Positions 20,441 through 29,434 of a stretch of 64,000 bases of DNA are shown here, in pieces. The stretch is from Rossellomorea sp. SC111. Lineage in GTDB: Bacteria; Bacillota; Bacilli; Bacillales; Bacillaceae_B. The DNA lies in NCBI RefSeq assembly GCF_024733565.1, contig NZ_JANIOC010000013.1, positions 1-64,000 on the forward strand, written 5' to 3'. The notes below the pieces were generated by a model that had not been told where the DNA came from, ran no database searches, and saw nothing but the letters and a program-made list of their open reading frames with translations. Position numbers and translations under genes: made by a program. The first letter of the stretch is position 1. Every line of letters begins with the position of its first letter.

Positions 20441-21583
20441 TTATGTTGTTAATCTCCTCACGATGTTTGCAACTTCATGGGCAGTCCTCTTAATCTCTTC
20501 CTCCGTATTTCCAAGACCGAAGCTGAAACGGATGGAGTTCCTCGACTTCTCAGACTGTTTCCCATACATTGCCACAAGAACATGTGATGGTTCTATAGAT
20601 CCAGCCGTACAAGCGGAACCGCTTGAAACGGCGATACCTGACATATCCAGATTCACCAGCATGGATTCAACATCCGTGCCGGGAAAGCTTAAGTTTAGCA
20701 CATGGGGTAATCCATGCTCAAGGGATCCGTTCTCTTCGAATTCTATCCCATCATCGGCTAATGTTTCTCTCAGTAAATCCTTGAGACCTGAGAGCATGGC
20801 ATGTTTCTCTTCCAGAGAATGCCGTGCGAGTTCCACTGCCTTGGAAAGACCCACGATCGCAGGGACATTCTCTGTGCCAGCACGACGCTTCCGCTCCTGC
20901 TCCCCGCCGTATGACCCCGGTTGCAAGTCCACACCTTTATGGGAATAAAGAAAACCGATTCCCTTGGGACCGTTGATCTTGTGCCCTGACACGGAAAGCA
21001 AATCGACCCCCAAGTCCCCGACATCGATGGCGGTCAATCCGAAAGCCTGTACAGCATCCGTATGAAAAATGGCCTGATGATCCTGTAATAATTCACCGAT
21101 TTCTTTAATCGGCTGCAGGGTCCCCACTTCATTATTCCCGAACATGATTGTCACAAGGATGGTTTCATCACGCAGTTCCTTTTCGAGGTCAAGAAGCGAT
21201 ATTCTTCCTGAACGGTCCACAGGCAGGTACGTGACCTCGAAGCCTTTTGATTCGAGAAATTCACATGCATGCAACACTGCATGATGCTCGGTCTGTGTCG
21301 TAATGATGTGGTTCCCCTTTTCCTTATTCGCTTCGGCCGTTCCGATGATCGCTAAATTATCCGCCTCTGTTCCACCACTGGTGAAAATGATTTCATTGTA
21401 ATCGGCATGGATGCTTTCTGCAATGATGGTCCGTGCATGATCCACAAGATGACGTGATGCACGTCCAAATGAATGAATGCTCGATGGATTACCAAATGTC
21501 TCCTTCATCACTGCTGTCATTTCATCAATCACTTCAGGATGCATGGGCGACGTTGCAGCATGATCCAAGTACACTCTTTCCAT
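20441..21583 (-). CDS. yrvO: Cysteine desulfurase YrvO (IscS-like), partner of MnmA
   Basis: PLP enzyme that removes sulfur from cysteine; in B. subtilis YrvO passes it directly to MnmA. The 380-residue protein has the PLP Lys in SVSGHKINGPKG (Lys202), the His of QTEHHAVL, and the persulfide Cys in SSGSACTAGS (Cys325). An AGGAGG site precedes the ATG. It sits between cymR and mnmA, the conserved cymR-yrvO-mnmA layout. A general IscS role cannot be ruled out, but the neighbour favours tRNA thiolation. Confidence 0.93.
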   Translation of the reverse strand: MERVYLDHAATSPMHPEVIDEMTAVMKETFGNPSSIHSFGRASRHLVDHARTIIAESIHADYNEIIFTSGGTEADNLAIIGTAEANKEKGNHIITTQTEHHAVLHACEFLESKGFEVTYLPVDRSGRISLLDLEKELRDETILVTIMFGNNEVGTLQPIKEIGELLQDHQAIFHTDAVQAFGLTAIDVGDLGVDLLSVSGHKINGPKGIGFLYSHKGVDLQPGSYGGEQERKRRAGTENVPAIVGLSKAVELARHSLEEKHAMLSGLKDLLRETLADDGIEFEENGSLEHGLPHVLNLSFPGTDVESMLVNLDMSGIAVSSGSACTAGSIEPSHVLVAMYGKQSEKSRNSIRFSFGLGNTEEEIKRTAHEVANIVRRLTT

Positions 21584-21596
21584 TAATTGTTACCTC

Positions 21597-22016
21597 CTAG
21601 ATATAGAACATGTACGCATCTGATTCGCCGTCATCAGAATGACTGGCCAAATCTTCTATTGTAGTATTGTCGAGTACTTCTTTGACTGCATCACGGATCC
21701 TGATCCACAGTTCACGCTTTGCAGGTTCCTCGTCCTCGATTCCTTCCACAGGACTGATCGGACCTTCAAGGATCCGGATAATATCCCCCGCTGTAATCTC
21801 AGATGGTTCATGGCCCAATACATAACCACCGTACGCCCCCCTGATACTTCTGACAAGACCGCCGTTCCGCAGTGGGGCGACAAGCTGTTCAAGATAATGT
21901 TCAGACAGCTCATGCTGCTGTGCGATGGTTTTCAGTGAAGTCGGCCCTTCACCATGGCGTTTTGCAAGTTCTATCATAATAGTTAAACCGTAGCGGCCTT
22001 TAGTTGATATCTTCAT
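21597..22016 (-). CDS. cymR: Cysteine metabolism repressor CymR (Rrf2 family)
   Basis: Rrf2-type repressor of sulfur and cysteine genes, acting with CysK in B. subtilis. The 139-residue protein has the N-terminal winged helix MKISTKGRYGLTIMIELAK, the recognition helix around HELSEHYLEQLVAPLRNGGLV, and RGAYGGYVL. It contains no cysteine, so it cannot hold the iron-sulfur cluster of IscR, which supports CymR. GAGGTG lies 6 bases before the ATG at 22016; an in-frame upstream extension is not conserved. Confidence 0.93.
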   Translation of the reverse strand: MKISTKGRYGLTIMIELAKRHGEGPTSLKTIAQQHELSEHYLEQLVAPLRNGGLVRSIRGAYGGYVLGHEPSEITAGDIIRILEGPISPVEGIEDEEPAKRELWIRIRDAVKEVLDNTTIEDLASHSDDGESDAYMFYI

Positions 22017-22088
22017 GTCCAGCACCTCTATTATATTTAATAACGTCACATTTTGAGCTGGGACGTTTTTCTCTTATTGACTTTTGTT

Positions 22089-22118
22089 ATTATAGCATAT
22101 TCGCACTCTCACTGTGAA
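22089..22118 (-). promoter_or_regulatory. Sigma-A promoter of cymR-yrvO-mnmA
   Basis: Minus-strand -35 TTCACA (22113-22118), 18-base spacer, -10 TATAAT (22089-22094) with an extended TGC before it. Confidence 0.7.
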
Positions 22119-22219
22119 AGGGGCGGTTTCATTCTCTCCATGCATCCACAATATTTCCTTAATGCTACCTCCTGTGATAAAGTGAATGGTACTAGAACGT
22201 CAGTTTGGAGAGATGTTTC

Positions 22220-23497
22220 ATGTCGATAAAACCACTTGCCTTTAAGATGAGACCAAGGACCATCGAGGAAGTCATCGGGCAGCAGCATTTAGTCGGGGAA
22301 GGAAGAATCATCGACAGGATGGTGAAGGCGAAGCAGCTATCATCCATGATCCTGTACGGTCCTCCCGGCATTGGAAAAACGTCCATCGCAAGTGCCATAG
22401 CCGGAAGTACAAAGTACCGTTTCAGAACCCTGAACGCCGTGACGAATAATAAAAAAGATATTCAAATCGTAGCGGAAGAAGCGAAAATGTCAGGTAGTGT
22501 GATCCTCCTGTTGGATGAGGTCCACCGACTGGATAAAGGAAAGCAGGATTTCCTCCTTCCCTATTTAGAGAACGGGATGATCACATTGATCGGGGCGACA
22601 ACGAGCAATCCCTATCATGCCATCAATCCCGCCATTCGAAGCAGATGTCAGATTTTCGAATTAAAGCCTCTTTCAAAAGATGAAATGAAAATCGCCCTGA
22701 CCCGTGCCATTGAAGATGAAGAACGCGGATTGGGTAGATATTCACTCGACGTAACAGACGAAGCGATTGAACATTTTGCAAGCTCCAGTTTCGGGGATGT
22801 AAGAAGTTCCCTGAATGCATTGGAATTGGCTGTATTGTCCACTTCTCCTGGTGAGGATGGGATCATTCATATTGATGTCTCCATAGCGGAAGAGTGCCTT
22901 CAAAAGAAAAGTTTTTCTCACGATAAAGATGGCGATGCTCATTATGATGTCGTCAGCGCATTTCAGAAATCGATTCGCGGAAGCGATGTGAATGCAGCCC
23001 TCCACTATCTTGGAAGACTCGTTGAAGCAGGAGATCTGCCGAGCATTGCACGGAGGCTGCTCGTGATCGCCTATGAAGATATCGGCCTTGCCAATCCCCA
23101 GGCGGGACCACGGACACTCGCGGCTGTGGAAACAGCTGAGAAGATCGGGTTCCCAGAAGCCAGGATCCCATTAGCTAACGCAATCATCGAGCTTTGTCTA
23201 TCGCCTAAATCGAACTCGGCGATCACCGCCATCGACCTTGCCCTTGCAGACATCCGGAAAGGGAAGAGCGGCGAAGTGCCGGATCACCTGAAAGATGCAC
23301 ACTATCAAGGGGCGAAAGAATTGGGCAGAGGTTTGGAATATAAATATCCACACAGCTACGAATCAGGATGGGTGGCGCAAACCTACCTGCCGGATAAACT
23401 GAAAAAGGCTCAATACTACACCCCGAAAGCCACAGGCAAATTTGAACAGGCCATTGCTCAGGTGTACGAGAAGATTAATAAGCAGATGAAACCCTAA
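22220..23497 (+). CDS. rarA: Replication-associated recombination protein RarA (YrvN)
   Basis: AAA+ ATPase of the clamp-loader-like RarA/MgsA/WRNIP1 family, acting at stalled replication forks. The 425-residue protein has Walker A GPPGIGKTS, Walker B LLLDEVHRLD, the sensor region IGATTSNPY and arginine motif AIRSRC, then the C-terminal tetramerisation domain (SAFQKSIRGSDVNAALHYLGR). The ATG at 22220 follows GGAGAG; an in-frame TTG five codons earlier is less well placed. Divergent from cymR. Its stop codon lies in the first bases of a tandem repeat array. Confidence 0.95.
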   Translation: MSIKPLAFKMRPRTIEEVIGQQHLVGEGRIIDRMVKAKQLSSMILYGPPGIGKTSIASAIAGSTKYRFRTLNAVTNNKKDIQIVAEEAKMSGSVILLLDEVHRLDKGKQDFLLPYLENGMITLIGATTSNPYHAINPAIRSRCQIFELKPLSKDEMKIALTRAIEDEERGLGRYSLDVTDEAIEHFASSSFGDVRSSLNALELAVLSTSPGEDGIIHIDVSIAEECLQKKSFSHDKDGDAHYDVVSAFQKSIRGSDVNAALHYLGRLVEAGDLPSIARRLLVIAYEDIGLANPQAGPRTLAAVETAEKIGFPEARIPLANAIIELCLSPKSNSAITAIDLALADIRKGKSGEVPDHLKDAHYQGAKELGRGLEYKYPHSYESGWVAQTYLPDKLKKAQYYTPKATGKFEQAIAQVYEKINKQMKP

Positions 23498-23850
23498 AGC
23501 GGAGGCGGCTCGTTCAGCCCCGACAAGCATAAGATGAATTGGCCGGGAAGGCGTTCTTTGCCTTCTTGGCCAATTTAGCTTATGACCTCGAGGGGCTAGC
23601 CGCCGGAGCTGGATGAACCTAAAGCGGAGGCGGCTCGTTCAGCCCCGACAAGCATAAGATGAATTGGCCTAAGAAGGCGTTCTTTGCCTTTTTGGCAGGT
23701 TTGACTTATGACCTCGAGCCTCTAGCCGCCGGAGCTGGATGAACCTAAAGCGGAGGCGGCCTGGGTAGCCCCTACAAGCATATGACGAGTCACCGAAAAG
23801 GCGTATTTTACCTTTTTGGTGGCTTTTTTGTTATCGAGAGCAGCCCTATG
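23493..23850 (+). repeat. Family-A hairpin repeats, three tandem copies
   Basis: Copies begin at 23493, 23618 and 23745 (period 125-127), each opening CCTAAAGCGGAGGCGG. Copies 1 and 2 fold into long hairpins: GGCGGCT pairs with AGCCGCC, AGCCCC with GGGGCT (copy 1), CATAAG with CTTATG, and AATTGGCC with GGCCAATT. Copy 3 is diverged and truncated. A further copy is inside the 48.3-kb element, in reverse orientation. The array fills most of the rarA-tgl gap. Confidence 0.9.
23789..23832 (+). terminator. Intrinsic terminator of rarA within repeat copy 3
   Basis: GTCACCGAAAAGG pairs with CCTTTTTGGTGGC (G-T tolerated), followed by TTTTTTG. The apical hairpin of the third family-A copy thus serves as a terminator. 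Confidence 0.75.
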
Positions 23851-23877
23851 TCTTTGAACCTGGATTTCCGTAAACAA

Positions 23878-23966
23878 ATCATGCGGAATATAGGATTATC
23901 GTGCGTGATATGGATTTTTCATGCGAGATTACGAGTTATCATGCGAGATTTTAAATAATCATGCCA
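23878..23966. repeat. 20-bp tandem repeat
   Basis: Four full units and a partial fifth, each starting ATCATGCG or close (ATCGTGCG, TTCATGCG), at 23878, 23898, 23918, 23938 and 23958; period exactly 20. No open reading frame is evident here. It lies upstream of tgl. Confidence 0.85.
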
Positions 23967-24106
23967 CTCTGTCGAAATTCCTTTATCCTGGCCGCATCGA
24001 TTAGCTTAATGGCATTTCCGATAGTCCACTCGAAGATGAACATTTCTCAACTTACCATCGAACCACACTTTTTATTTTGTTTGAATACCATATCGATTCT
24101 TTCAAT

Positions 24107-24115
24107 CATACATTA
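24107..24115 (+). promoter_or_regulatory. Candidate mother-cell (sigma-K/E) -10 element of tgl
   Basis: CATACATTA fits CATAnnnTA, with an AC dinucleotide 18 bases upstream (24087-24088). tgl of B. subtilis is sigma-K dependent; the assignment here is by analogy. Confidence 0.4.
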
Positions 24116-24140
24116 GTAAAAAGGCCTGGAGGTGTATGGA

Positions 24141-24860
24141 TTGATCATCATCGAAAATGAGTCCGCCCCTAAGGATTTACCGAATCTGACCGCTGTTGAA
24201 GAAAACATATTTACTACATTAAAAGAAAGTCCTACCGACTATCGATATCGGAATCTTCCAGAGCTCAAATATGAGTTGAAAGTAAGGGAAAGAATCATTA
24301 GCAATGCGAAAAAAATGAATGAAAGTGACGCCACTTTTTCAGCCTTCGAACATTCAAAGTTCAACCCGGCATTTTGGATCAAGACCCCTTACGGATACCG
24401 GCTGAAGGAATCCAAGCTACCATCTGACGCCATTGATGATATCTTCACCAACAGTTCTGCATACAGCTTCGAATGCGTCACAAGCATTGTCCTGCTTTAC
24501 TATAAAGCAATCCTTGATACGATTAAAACTTCCTATTTCAATGAACTATATTCACATCTCCTTGTGTGGGGTCACAACTATGATGATGATCTTCCGATGG
24601 TCACATACAAAGGGTTGGATTATATCCCAGGGGATGTCTATTACTTCTTTAATCCCGATTTCGAAGATCCGATCTGGATGGGTGAAAACTCGGTCTTTAT
24701 AAAAGAAGACCAGTACTTCGGCCACGGGGTGGGGCTCATGACACATGACGAAATGATTGAAGCACTGAATACGCTTCGCAAGAAGGATGCAACGAAGTCC
24801 GCCTACCTCCTTGAACAAGTTACACGCCTAAAATTTTCTGATTTGTATCGATACACATAA
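24141..24860 (+). CDS. tgl: Spore coat protein-glutamine gamma-glutamyltransferase Tgl
   Basis: Transglutaminase forming epsilon-(gamma-glutamyl)lysine cross-links in spore coat proteins. The 239-residue product matches the compact Tgl family: the catalytic Cys lies in SAYSFECVTSIVLLYY (Cys112, preceded by Glu111), with the later conserved WMGEN (Glu182) and EDQYFGHGVG and the C-terminal SAYLLEQVTRL. Start TTG at 24141, 6 bases after GGAGGTG, giving the N-terminus MIIIENE like the known MII start. In B. subtilis tgl is not next to rarA, so its position here is lineage-specific. SafA, its known coat partner, is encoded 34 kb away. Confidence 0.9.
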   Translation: MIIIENESAPKDLPNLTAVEENIFTTLKESPTDYRYRNLPELKYELKVRERIISNAKKMNESDATFSAFEHSKFNPAFWIKTPYGYRLKESKLPSDAIDDIFTNSSAYSFECVTSIVLLYYKAILDTIKTSYFNELYSHLLVWGHNYDDDLPMVTYKGLDYIPGDVYYFFNPDFEDPIWMGENSVFIKEDQYFGHGVGLMTHDEMIEALNTLRKKDATKSAYLLEQVTRLKFSDLYRYT

Positions 24861-24938
24861 AACATACTTAGATATAACTAAATCCATTTCTTCTAAAGGC
24901 GAACAATCATAAATTCAGTTAGGGTTGCTTGCTACACC

Positions 24939-25070
24939 GCTATTGATTTCCGTGCAAGACTTCGCTTTCCTCGGGCGGAAGGCAAGCCTCCTCGTCGCTT
25001 GCGCTCCTGCGGGGTCTTACCTATTCCGCTTTTCCCGCAGGAGTCTTCGTCTTGCCCTCCAATCAATAGC
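24939..25070. repeat. Family-B hairpin repeat, copy B1
   Basis: Ends in inverted arms TATTGATT and AATCAATA, with inner arms GCAAGAC and GTCTTGC. The core contains CTCCTGCGGG and the complementary CCCGCAGGAG. The rest of 24861-25668 apart from B1, B2 and the terminator shows no gene. Confidence 0.85.
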
Positions 25071-25349
25071 TAGATCCTGATACACTGGTTATGCTTTCGC
25101 AATAATAATAAAAGGCCAGGGCACCATGGTTATTGTTATTCATACACATACTACAGTTTTCGAATGTTCTATCATTCGGGATGTGTCGGCGCAGAATGAG
25201 TCATTCACTTCAGGATAGAAAGAGAATTTGAATAAGTAACTGTCATCGATCACTACATCTCATAGAAATAGAGTTAGTGAGTTAGTGTATTAAATGAGTG
25301 AAGCAATCTCGACATTACAATGTTTCAGTAAAACACTTACGCTTGGGAA

Positions 25350-25476
25350 GTTGATTGGAGCGGAAGGTGCTCGACTCCTGCGGGAAACGCGGGAAAGTTG
25401 AGACCCCGCAGGGCAAAGCCCGAGGAGGCTCAACTCACGCCCCGCGGAAAGCGAGCACCTGTAGCGGAAATCAACC
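25350..25476. repeat. Family-B hairpin repeat, copy B2
   Basis: Outer arms GTTGATT and AATCAAC, inner arms AGGTGCTCG (25365-25373) and CGAGCACCT (25452-25460), and an apical TTGAG-GGGC-loop-GCCC-CTCAA. This is the clearest, least decayed copy and is used as the family reference. Confidence 0.88.
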
Positions 25477-25502
25477 ACTACCTTACTACATCTTAAAGCA
25501 AC

Positions 25503-25520
25503 GATGTTTACGTAAACATC
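25503..25520. repeat. Perfect 18-bp palindrome
   Basis: GATGTTTACGTAAACATC reads the same on both strands. It lies between repeat B2 and the ABC operon terminator; a protein-binding site or chance are both possible. Confidence 0.6.
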
Positions 25521-25526
25521 CAATGA

Positions 25527-25583
25527 AAAATCCGAACGATTTCGATTTTCAATAAAGAATTTCGAATAATCGTTCGGATTTTC
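25527..25583 (-). terminator. Terminator at the end of the ABC operon
   Basis: AAATCCGAACGATT and AATCGTTCGGATTT arms, ending in TTTTT on the minus strand and TTTTC on the plus strand; it may act in both directions between tgl and the ABC operon. Confidence 0.65.
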
Positions 25584-25668
25584 TTTCAACTATATACTTT
25601 TGTCCTAACCTCTTTGTTATTTTTTCAATATTTTGTCCAGCAGCGGTGGCTAGACCCTCGAGGCTTTT

Positions 25669-26619
25669 CTATGCCGCTACGTCCCTTTTGTTGAATACCA
25701 GGAAGGTAAGCAGCTGGAAGATGATGAAGTAAATGATCAGCATGGTGATGGAGAAGCCCATGGTCATGCCGTCGACGAGTGGCGGTGTAAAGCCTGTGTA
25801 CTGAGTCAGGTCGGTGTTGGCGAACAGACTGTATTTTGCCCAGTCGAATTTAAGGGCAAGCAGGCTTGTGGCATTGCCCCCGACGAATAGTAGGAATAAA
25901 GAAATTCCGATCGCCAGCGAGCTGCTTCTGAACACAGCTGAAATCATAAAGGCCATGGTAGCCATCATCACGATATTGACGGTTTGTAATAAGTACGTTT
26001 TGATCAAGTATCCAACGATATTCTGTTCAACCACTTTCCCATCTACAAATGCCAGATGAGTGGACTGATCTGTCCCTCCGAACAATATAAGTCCAAGAAG
26101 GACTGATACGACGAATAATAATAACAACATACTCAAGCCGTACAAAATGACGGTGAAATATTTAGAAAGAAGGATCTTGGTACGTGAAATAGGGCGGATG
26201 AGCAATAGCTTGATGGTCCCCCAGCTGAATTCACTTGCGACGATACCTGCTGCCACGATGATGGTAAATAATCCGACAACCAGAACGATATTGGCATTCG
26301 TTTCTACGAATGTCCAAGTCGTTTCTTTTACTTTCGGTTCAATATCGTTCTCAATCCGGTATTCATTAATCGCGACTCTTCGTTCAGTGTCTTTTTTAAT
26401 GAATTTATTTAAATTAGGAGTTTCAGCCAACATTTGCTTATCCGATTCCACCTGGGCTGAAAGTTCCTGTTTCCAATTATTCATTTCTTTCGCTTTCGAA
26501 TCACTATACTTGGTGAAAGCGCCTGTCACTCCAATAATGAGAATCAACAGCCCAAGCATGACAAACGTTCCCACCCGCTTGAAGATTTTGGTCCATTCAT
26601 TTCTAATAAGACTAAGCAT
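25669..26619 (-). CDS. ABC-2 type transporter permease
   Basis: Membrane subunit of about 316 residues, with one N-terminal membrane segment, a large extracytoplasmic loop (about 45-110), then five further hydrophobic segments; the block SEFSWGTIKLLLIRPISRTKILLSKY is typical of ABC-2 permeases of the NatB/BcrB-like kind. Start ATG 26619, overlapping the upstream ATPase gene by 8 bases, with GAGG 6 bases before. Pairs with that ATPase. The substrate is unknown; related systems export peptides such as bacitracin or respond to envelope stress. Confidence 0.85.
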   Translation of the reverse strand: MLSLIRNEWTKIFKRVGTFVMLGLLILIIGVTGAFTKYSDSKAKEMNNWKQELSAQVESDKQMLAETPNLNKFIKKDTERRVAINEYRIENDIEPKVKETTWTFVETNANIVLVVGLFTIIVAAGIVASEFSWGTIKLLLIRPISRTKILLSKYFTVILYGLSMLLLLFVVSVLLGLILFGGTDQSTHLAFVDGKVVEQNIVGYLIKTYLLQTVNIVMMATMAFMISAVFRSSSLAIGISLFLLFVGGNATSLLALKFDWAKYSLFANTDLTQYTGFTPPLVDGMTMGFSITMLIIYFIIFQLLTFLVFNKRDVAA

Positions 26620-27541
26620 GCATGACCTCTCCTTTATCATTTGTAATTTCCAGGAACCTGTCTTCCAATGTTTTCGCTACAGGCATGACACTGTATATTT
26701 GTACATCGGCTTCTACCAGTGCCCGGATAACATCCGGTACTTGTTCTTTTGTCAGGGCCACCTGGACTTGTGATCCTTGGGATTCAAACTTTATTCCGGG
26801 ATCGAAACTGTTAAGAACGGCTTTAATTTTTTCCACATCGTTGATTTCGAAGTGATAGACCTGTTCAGATCCTTCTACAAAGTCCCTGACTTGTTGCACA
26901 TCGACAAGCTTACCGGACTGGATGATCCCGATCCGGTCACACATCATCTCCATTTCAGATAATAGGTGACTCGATACGATGACCGCCATGCCCTCTTCCT
27001 CGGCAAGTTTTCTGATATATGCACGGATTTCACGGATTCCCGCCGGATCAAGGCCATTTGTCGGCTCATCGAGAATGAGTAGTTTCGGTTTATGGAGCAG
27101 GCACTGGGCAAGTCCCAGACGTTGTCTCATTCCAAGGGAGTACGTTTTCACCTTATCATTGATACGGTCCGTTAAACCGACCAGTTCGATGACTTCTTTC
27201 ATTCGTTCATCGGTAATTCCTTTTTGCATGCGGGCAAAGTGCTGTAAGTTCTGATATCCCGACATGAACTTATAAAGCTCAGGGTTTTCAACGATGGCCC
27301 CCACATCCTTAATGGCGCCTTCAAAGTCTTTCTTGATGCTTTTTCCTGAGATGAGGACATCTCCTTTTGATATATTCATCAATCCAACGATCATTCGGAT
27401 CGTGGTCGTTTTCCCTGCTCCATTCGGTCCAAGGAAACCGAATACTTCCCCTTCGTACACGTCGAACGTTAAATTATCAATGATGGTTTTTCCTTTGATG
27501 ACTTTGGAAACACTTTGTAATTGCACAACCGTCTTCATCAT
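26612..27541 (-). CDS. ABC transporter ATP-binding protein
   Basis: ATPase of about 309 residues with Walker [11 protein letters not shown]-loop region [16 protein letters not shown], signature [13 protein letters not shown] and Walker [14 protein letters not shown]. The C-terminal extension of about 90 residues after the ATPase core is usual for the BcrA/YxlF-like group. Its ATG overlaps the preceding gene's stop (ATGA), showing translational coupling. Expected partner of the ABC-2 permease downstream. Confidence 0.88.
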   Translation of the reverse strand: MMKTVVQLQSVSKVIKGKTIIDNLTFDVYEGEVFGFLGPNGAGKTTTIRMIVGLMNISKGDVLISGKSIKKDFEGAIKDVGAIVENPELYKFMSGYQNLQHFARMQKGITDERMKEVIELVGLTDRINDKVKTYSLGMRQRLGLAQCLLHKPKLLILDEPTNGLDPAGIREIRAYIRKLAEEEGMAVIVSSHLLSEMEMMCDRIGIIQSGKLVDVQQVRDFVEGSEQVYHFEINDVEKIKAVLNSFDPGIKFESQGSQVQVALTKEQVPDVIRALVEADVQIYSVMPVAKTLEDRFLEITNDKGEVMHA

Positions 27542-28248
27542 TTCATCTTCCCTTCTGATTTTGTTGTCTTCTTCAACCACTGCAGGACAGATAAACCTTC
27601 TGATTCTCTCAGCTCTTCCACCTGACAATGGCCTATTATTTCTCCATCCGATATGATATAGGCTTCATCCAGGATCGCTTCAATCTCATCGATTTCATGG
27701 GTCGCTATGATCACGGTCTGCTGTCCGAAATCAATATAAGAAAGAAGGCCTTTCACGATCGTGTCCCTCACCATGGGATCCAGCCCCGAGAATGGTTCAT
27801 CGAGAAGCAGCACTTCCGTGTTGCGGGACAATGCCAATACGAGCTTCAGCCTGCCCCGATTCCCCTTCGATAAGTGCTTGATCTTCTTCCCGCTATCAAG
27901 CTCCATGAATTCGACCAGTTCATGCGCTCTCCCTGTATCGAAATCAGGGAATTGAGAGGCGTAAAACCGGATCATTCCCGCAACGGTGAACGCTTCATAA
28001 AACATATCCAATTCCGTCAAATAGGCGACTTCACTGGCGCTTTTCCTGGTTACTGTTTTTCCATTCAAGGAGACCGTCCCCGCGTTCGGGAGCACTAGCC
28101 CGGCAATCATTTTTAATGTGGTGGATTTCCCGCTGCCGTTCGGACCGAGGAGTCCATATATCTTCCCTTTTTGAAAATGAAAGGATGTCTGGTTCAGTGC
28201 TATATCGTTCCCGTACTTCTTGGTGACACCTTCAAATTTCACAACCAC
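27538..28248 (-). CDS. ABC transporter ATP-binding protein (YtrB/EcsA-like)
   Basis: ATPase of 236 residues with Walker [10 protein letters not shown], a degenerate signature [13 protein letters not shown] in place of LSGGQ, and Walker [14 protein letters not shown] followed by the switch His in IATHEIDE. Starts at GTG directly after the GntR gene (2-base gap). Its likely membrane partner is the six-segment protein encoded first in the operon. YtrB-type ATPases next to a YtrA regulator respond to cell-wall antibiotics in B. subtilis; the same role here is inference. Confidence 0.85.
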   Translation of the reverse strand: MVVKFEGVTKKYGNDIALNQTSFHFQKGKIYGLLGPNGSGKSTTLKMIAGLVLPNAGTVSLNGKTVTRKSASEVAYLTELDMFYEAFTVAGMIRFYASQFPDFDTGRAHELVEFMELDSGKKIKHLSKGNRGRLKLVLALSRNTEVLLLDEPFSGLDPMVRDTIVKGLLSYIDFGQQTVIIATHEIDEIEAILDEAYIISDGEIIGHCQVEELRESEGLSVLQWLKKTTKSEGKMK

Positions 28249-28250
28249 CT

Positions 28251-28625
28251 CTATTCCTCCCCTCTTCGATCCAGATATTTTTCAACACCCTGGATCATTT
28301 GATCATTCGAGAGACCCAGTTCCTTCATGTTCCGGATGAAAGACTCGATCACTTCCTTCTGGACCTTTTCATTCAGTTCTGTCAGAACCTCATCCTTTTC
28401 CGTCACAAATGTTCCCTGCCCTCTTCTCGTCTCCACGATGTCCATCCTTTCTAATTCACTGTACGTACGCTGAATGGTATTCGGATTCACTCCTGATTGA
28501 ACGGCCATTTCCCGGACGGAAGGCAGTTTGTCACCAAGTGCTAACTCTTTCCGCACGATCTCACGGATGATTCGATCAGCAATCTGCAGGTAGATGGGCT
28601 TGGAAGCTGTATATTCTTCTGTCAT
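28251..28625 (-). CDS. GntR-family regulator, YtrA subfamily
   Basis: Short 124-residue regulator with the GntR winged helix ([32 protein letters not shown], followed by [15 protein letters not shown] and RRGQGTFV) and only a small helical dimerisation tail, the defining layout of the YtrA subfamily. Second gene of a five-gene ABC operon, 3 bases after the first. An AGTGTA-N12-AACACT operator overlaps the operon's -10 box, implying autorepression. GAGGTG precedes its ATG. Confidence 0.88.
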   Translation of the reverse strand: MTEEYTASKPIYLQIADRIIREIVRKELALGDKLPSVREMAVQSGVNPNTIQRTYSELERMDIVETRRGQGTFVTEKDEVLTELNEKVQKEVIESFIRNMKELGLSNDQMIQGVEKYLDRRGEE

Positions 28626-28628
28626 AAG

Positions 28629-29408
28629 CTACACCTCAACCTTGCGATCCAATAACCGGCAGGAAATGATGAAGACGATGATCATGATCATGCCTTCAAA
28701 CAGGAAAGGCATGACCGGGAATGGGATCATTTCAGCATCGAAGCCTGCATTCGCCTCATTGGCACCCACAGAGAAAAAGAATCCGGAACTCACCTTAACG
28801 GTAAAGGTTTCAAAGAAGAGTCTTTCCACCCAGTCAATGCTCATCAGAAAAGCCACTGCACTTTGATAAACAATGATGAATCCCGCTATCACGATCCAGC
28901 GGATATTCTTGAGTGACGGATACTTTGAGAGTGAATGGTAGAGCGTCCACAGGAATATCGTCCATCCGGAAAAGTAGAGTCCGACAATCGTTACGCCAAG
29001 ATTAAAGAGAATGCCTTCTTTGATTGGCCAATAAGAGAAGAGAGAATCCTCTTGAAAAATGACCATGGTCAGAACCCCCAATATATCTACTACTAACAGT
29101 GATAGAGTGGAATAAATAAAGGCGATGATAAGTTTGGATAACAGGAGCTTAAATCCGCTATGGGGACTATGAAGCCACAACTGGGTTTTTCCTTCCACCC
29201 TCAGCATGGAGCAGACAATCCCCGGAAGAAAGGCGAAATGGAAGACTCCGATCATTATGAGGAAAATTTGTGTCACGCTTGGCTCATGGACATAATGGCC
29301 AATCACCAACCCTATGACAAAAATGAGAAAAACAATGGCAATCCATCCATAAAACCAAATACTGGAGGTTTTGAAGTCTTTCCAGAGAAGACCTTTAAAC
29401 GCATTCAT
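28629..29408 (-). CDS. Multi-spanning membrane protein of the YtrA-type ABC operon
   Basis: 259-residue protein with about six hydrophobic segments and a short N-terminal LLWKDFKTSSIWFYGW reminiscent of ABC permease N-termini (KDFK). No detailed family is recognised. Being first in the operon and next to the GntR regulator and two ATPase genes, it is probably the permease for the second ATPase. A GGAGGAGGG site lies upstream of the ATG. The substrate is unknown. Confidence 0.8.
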   Translation of the reverse strand: MNAFKGLLWKDFKTSSIWFYGWIAIVFLIFVIGLVIGHYVHEPSVTQIFLIMIGVFHFAFLPGIVCSMLRVEGKTQLWLHSPHSGFKLLLSKLIIAFIYSTLSLLVVDILGVLTMVIFQEDSLFSYWPIKEGILFNLGVTIVGLYFSGWTIFLWTLYHSLSKYPSLKNIRWIVIAGFIIVYQSAVAFLMSIDWVERLFFETFTVKVSSGFFFSVGANEANAGFDAEMIPFPVMPFLFEGMIMIIVFIISCRLLDRKVEV

Positions 29409-29434
29409 CCTTACCCTCCTCCGAAATGTGTTTT

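Noticed and set aside
23493-23966. CRISPR array
   Set aside because: The repeats are 125 or 20 bases in direct tandem without spacers of uniform unique sequence, and no cas genes are present.
25355-25555. Short open frame across repeat B2
   Set aside because: It falls entirely in a structured repeat and has no ribosome binding site.
24861-25668. Insertion sequence or transposon remnant
   Set aside because: Elements have terminal inverted arms but no transposase frame or clear target duplication; better described as short hairpin repeats.
25814-28866. Plus-strand frames opposite the ABC operon
   Set aside because: All are shadows of five overlapping or closely spaced minus-strand genes with good start signals.
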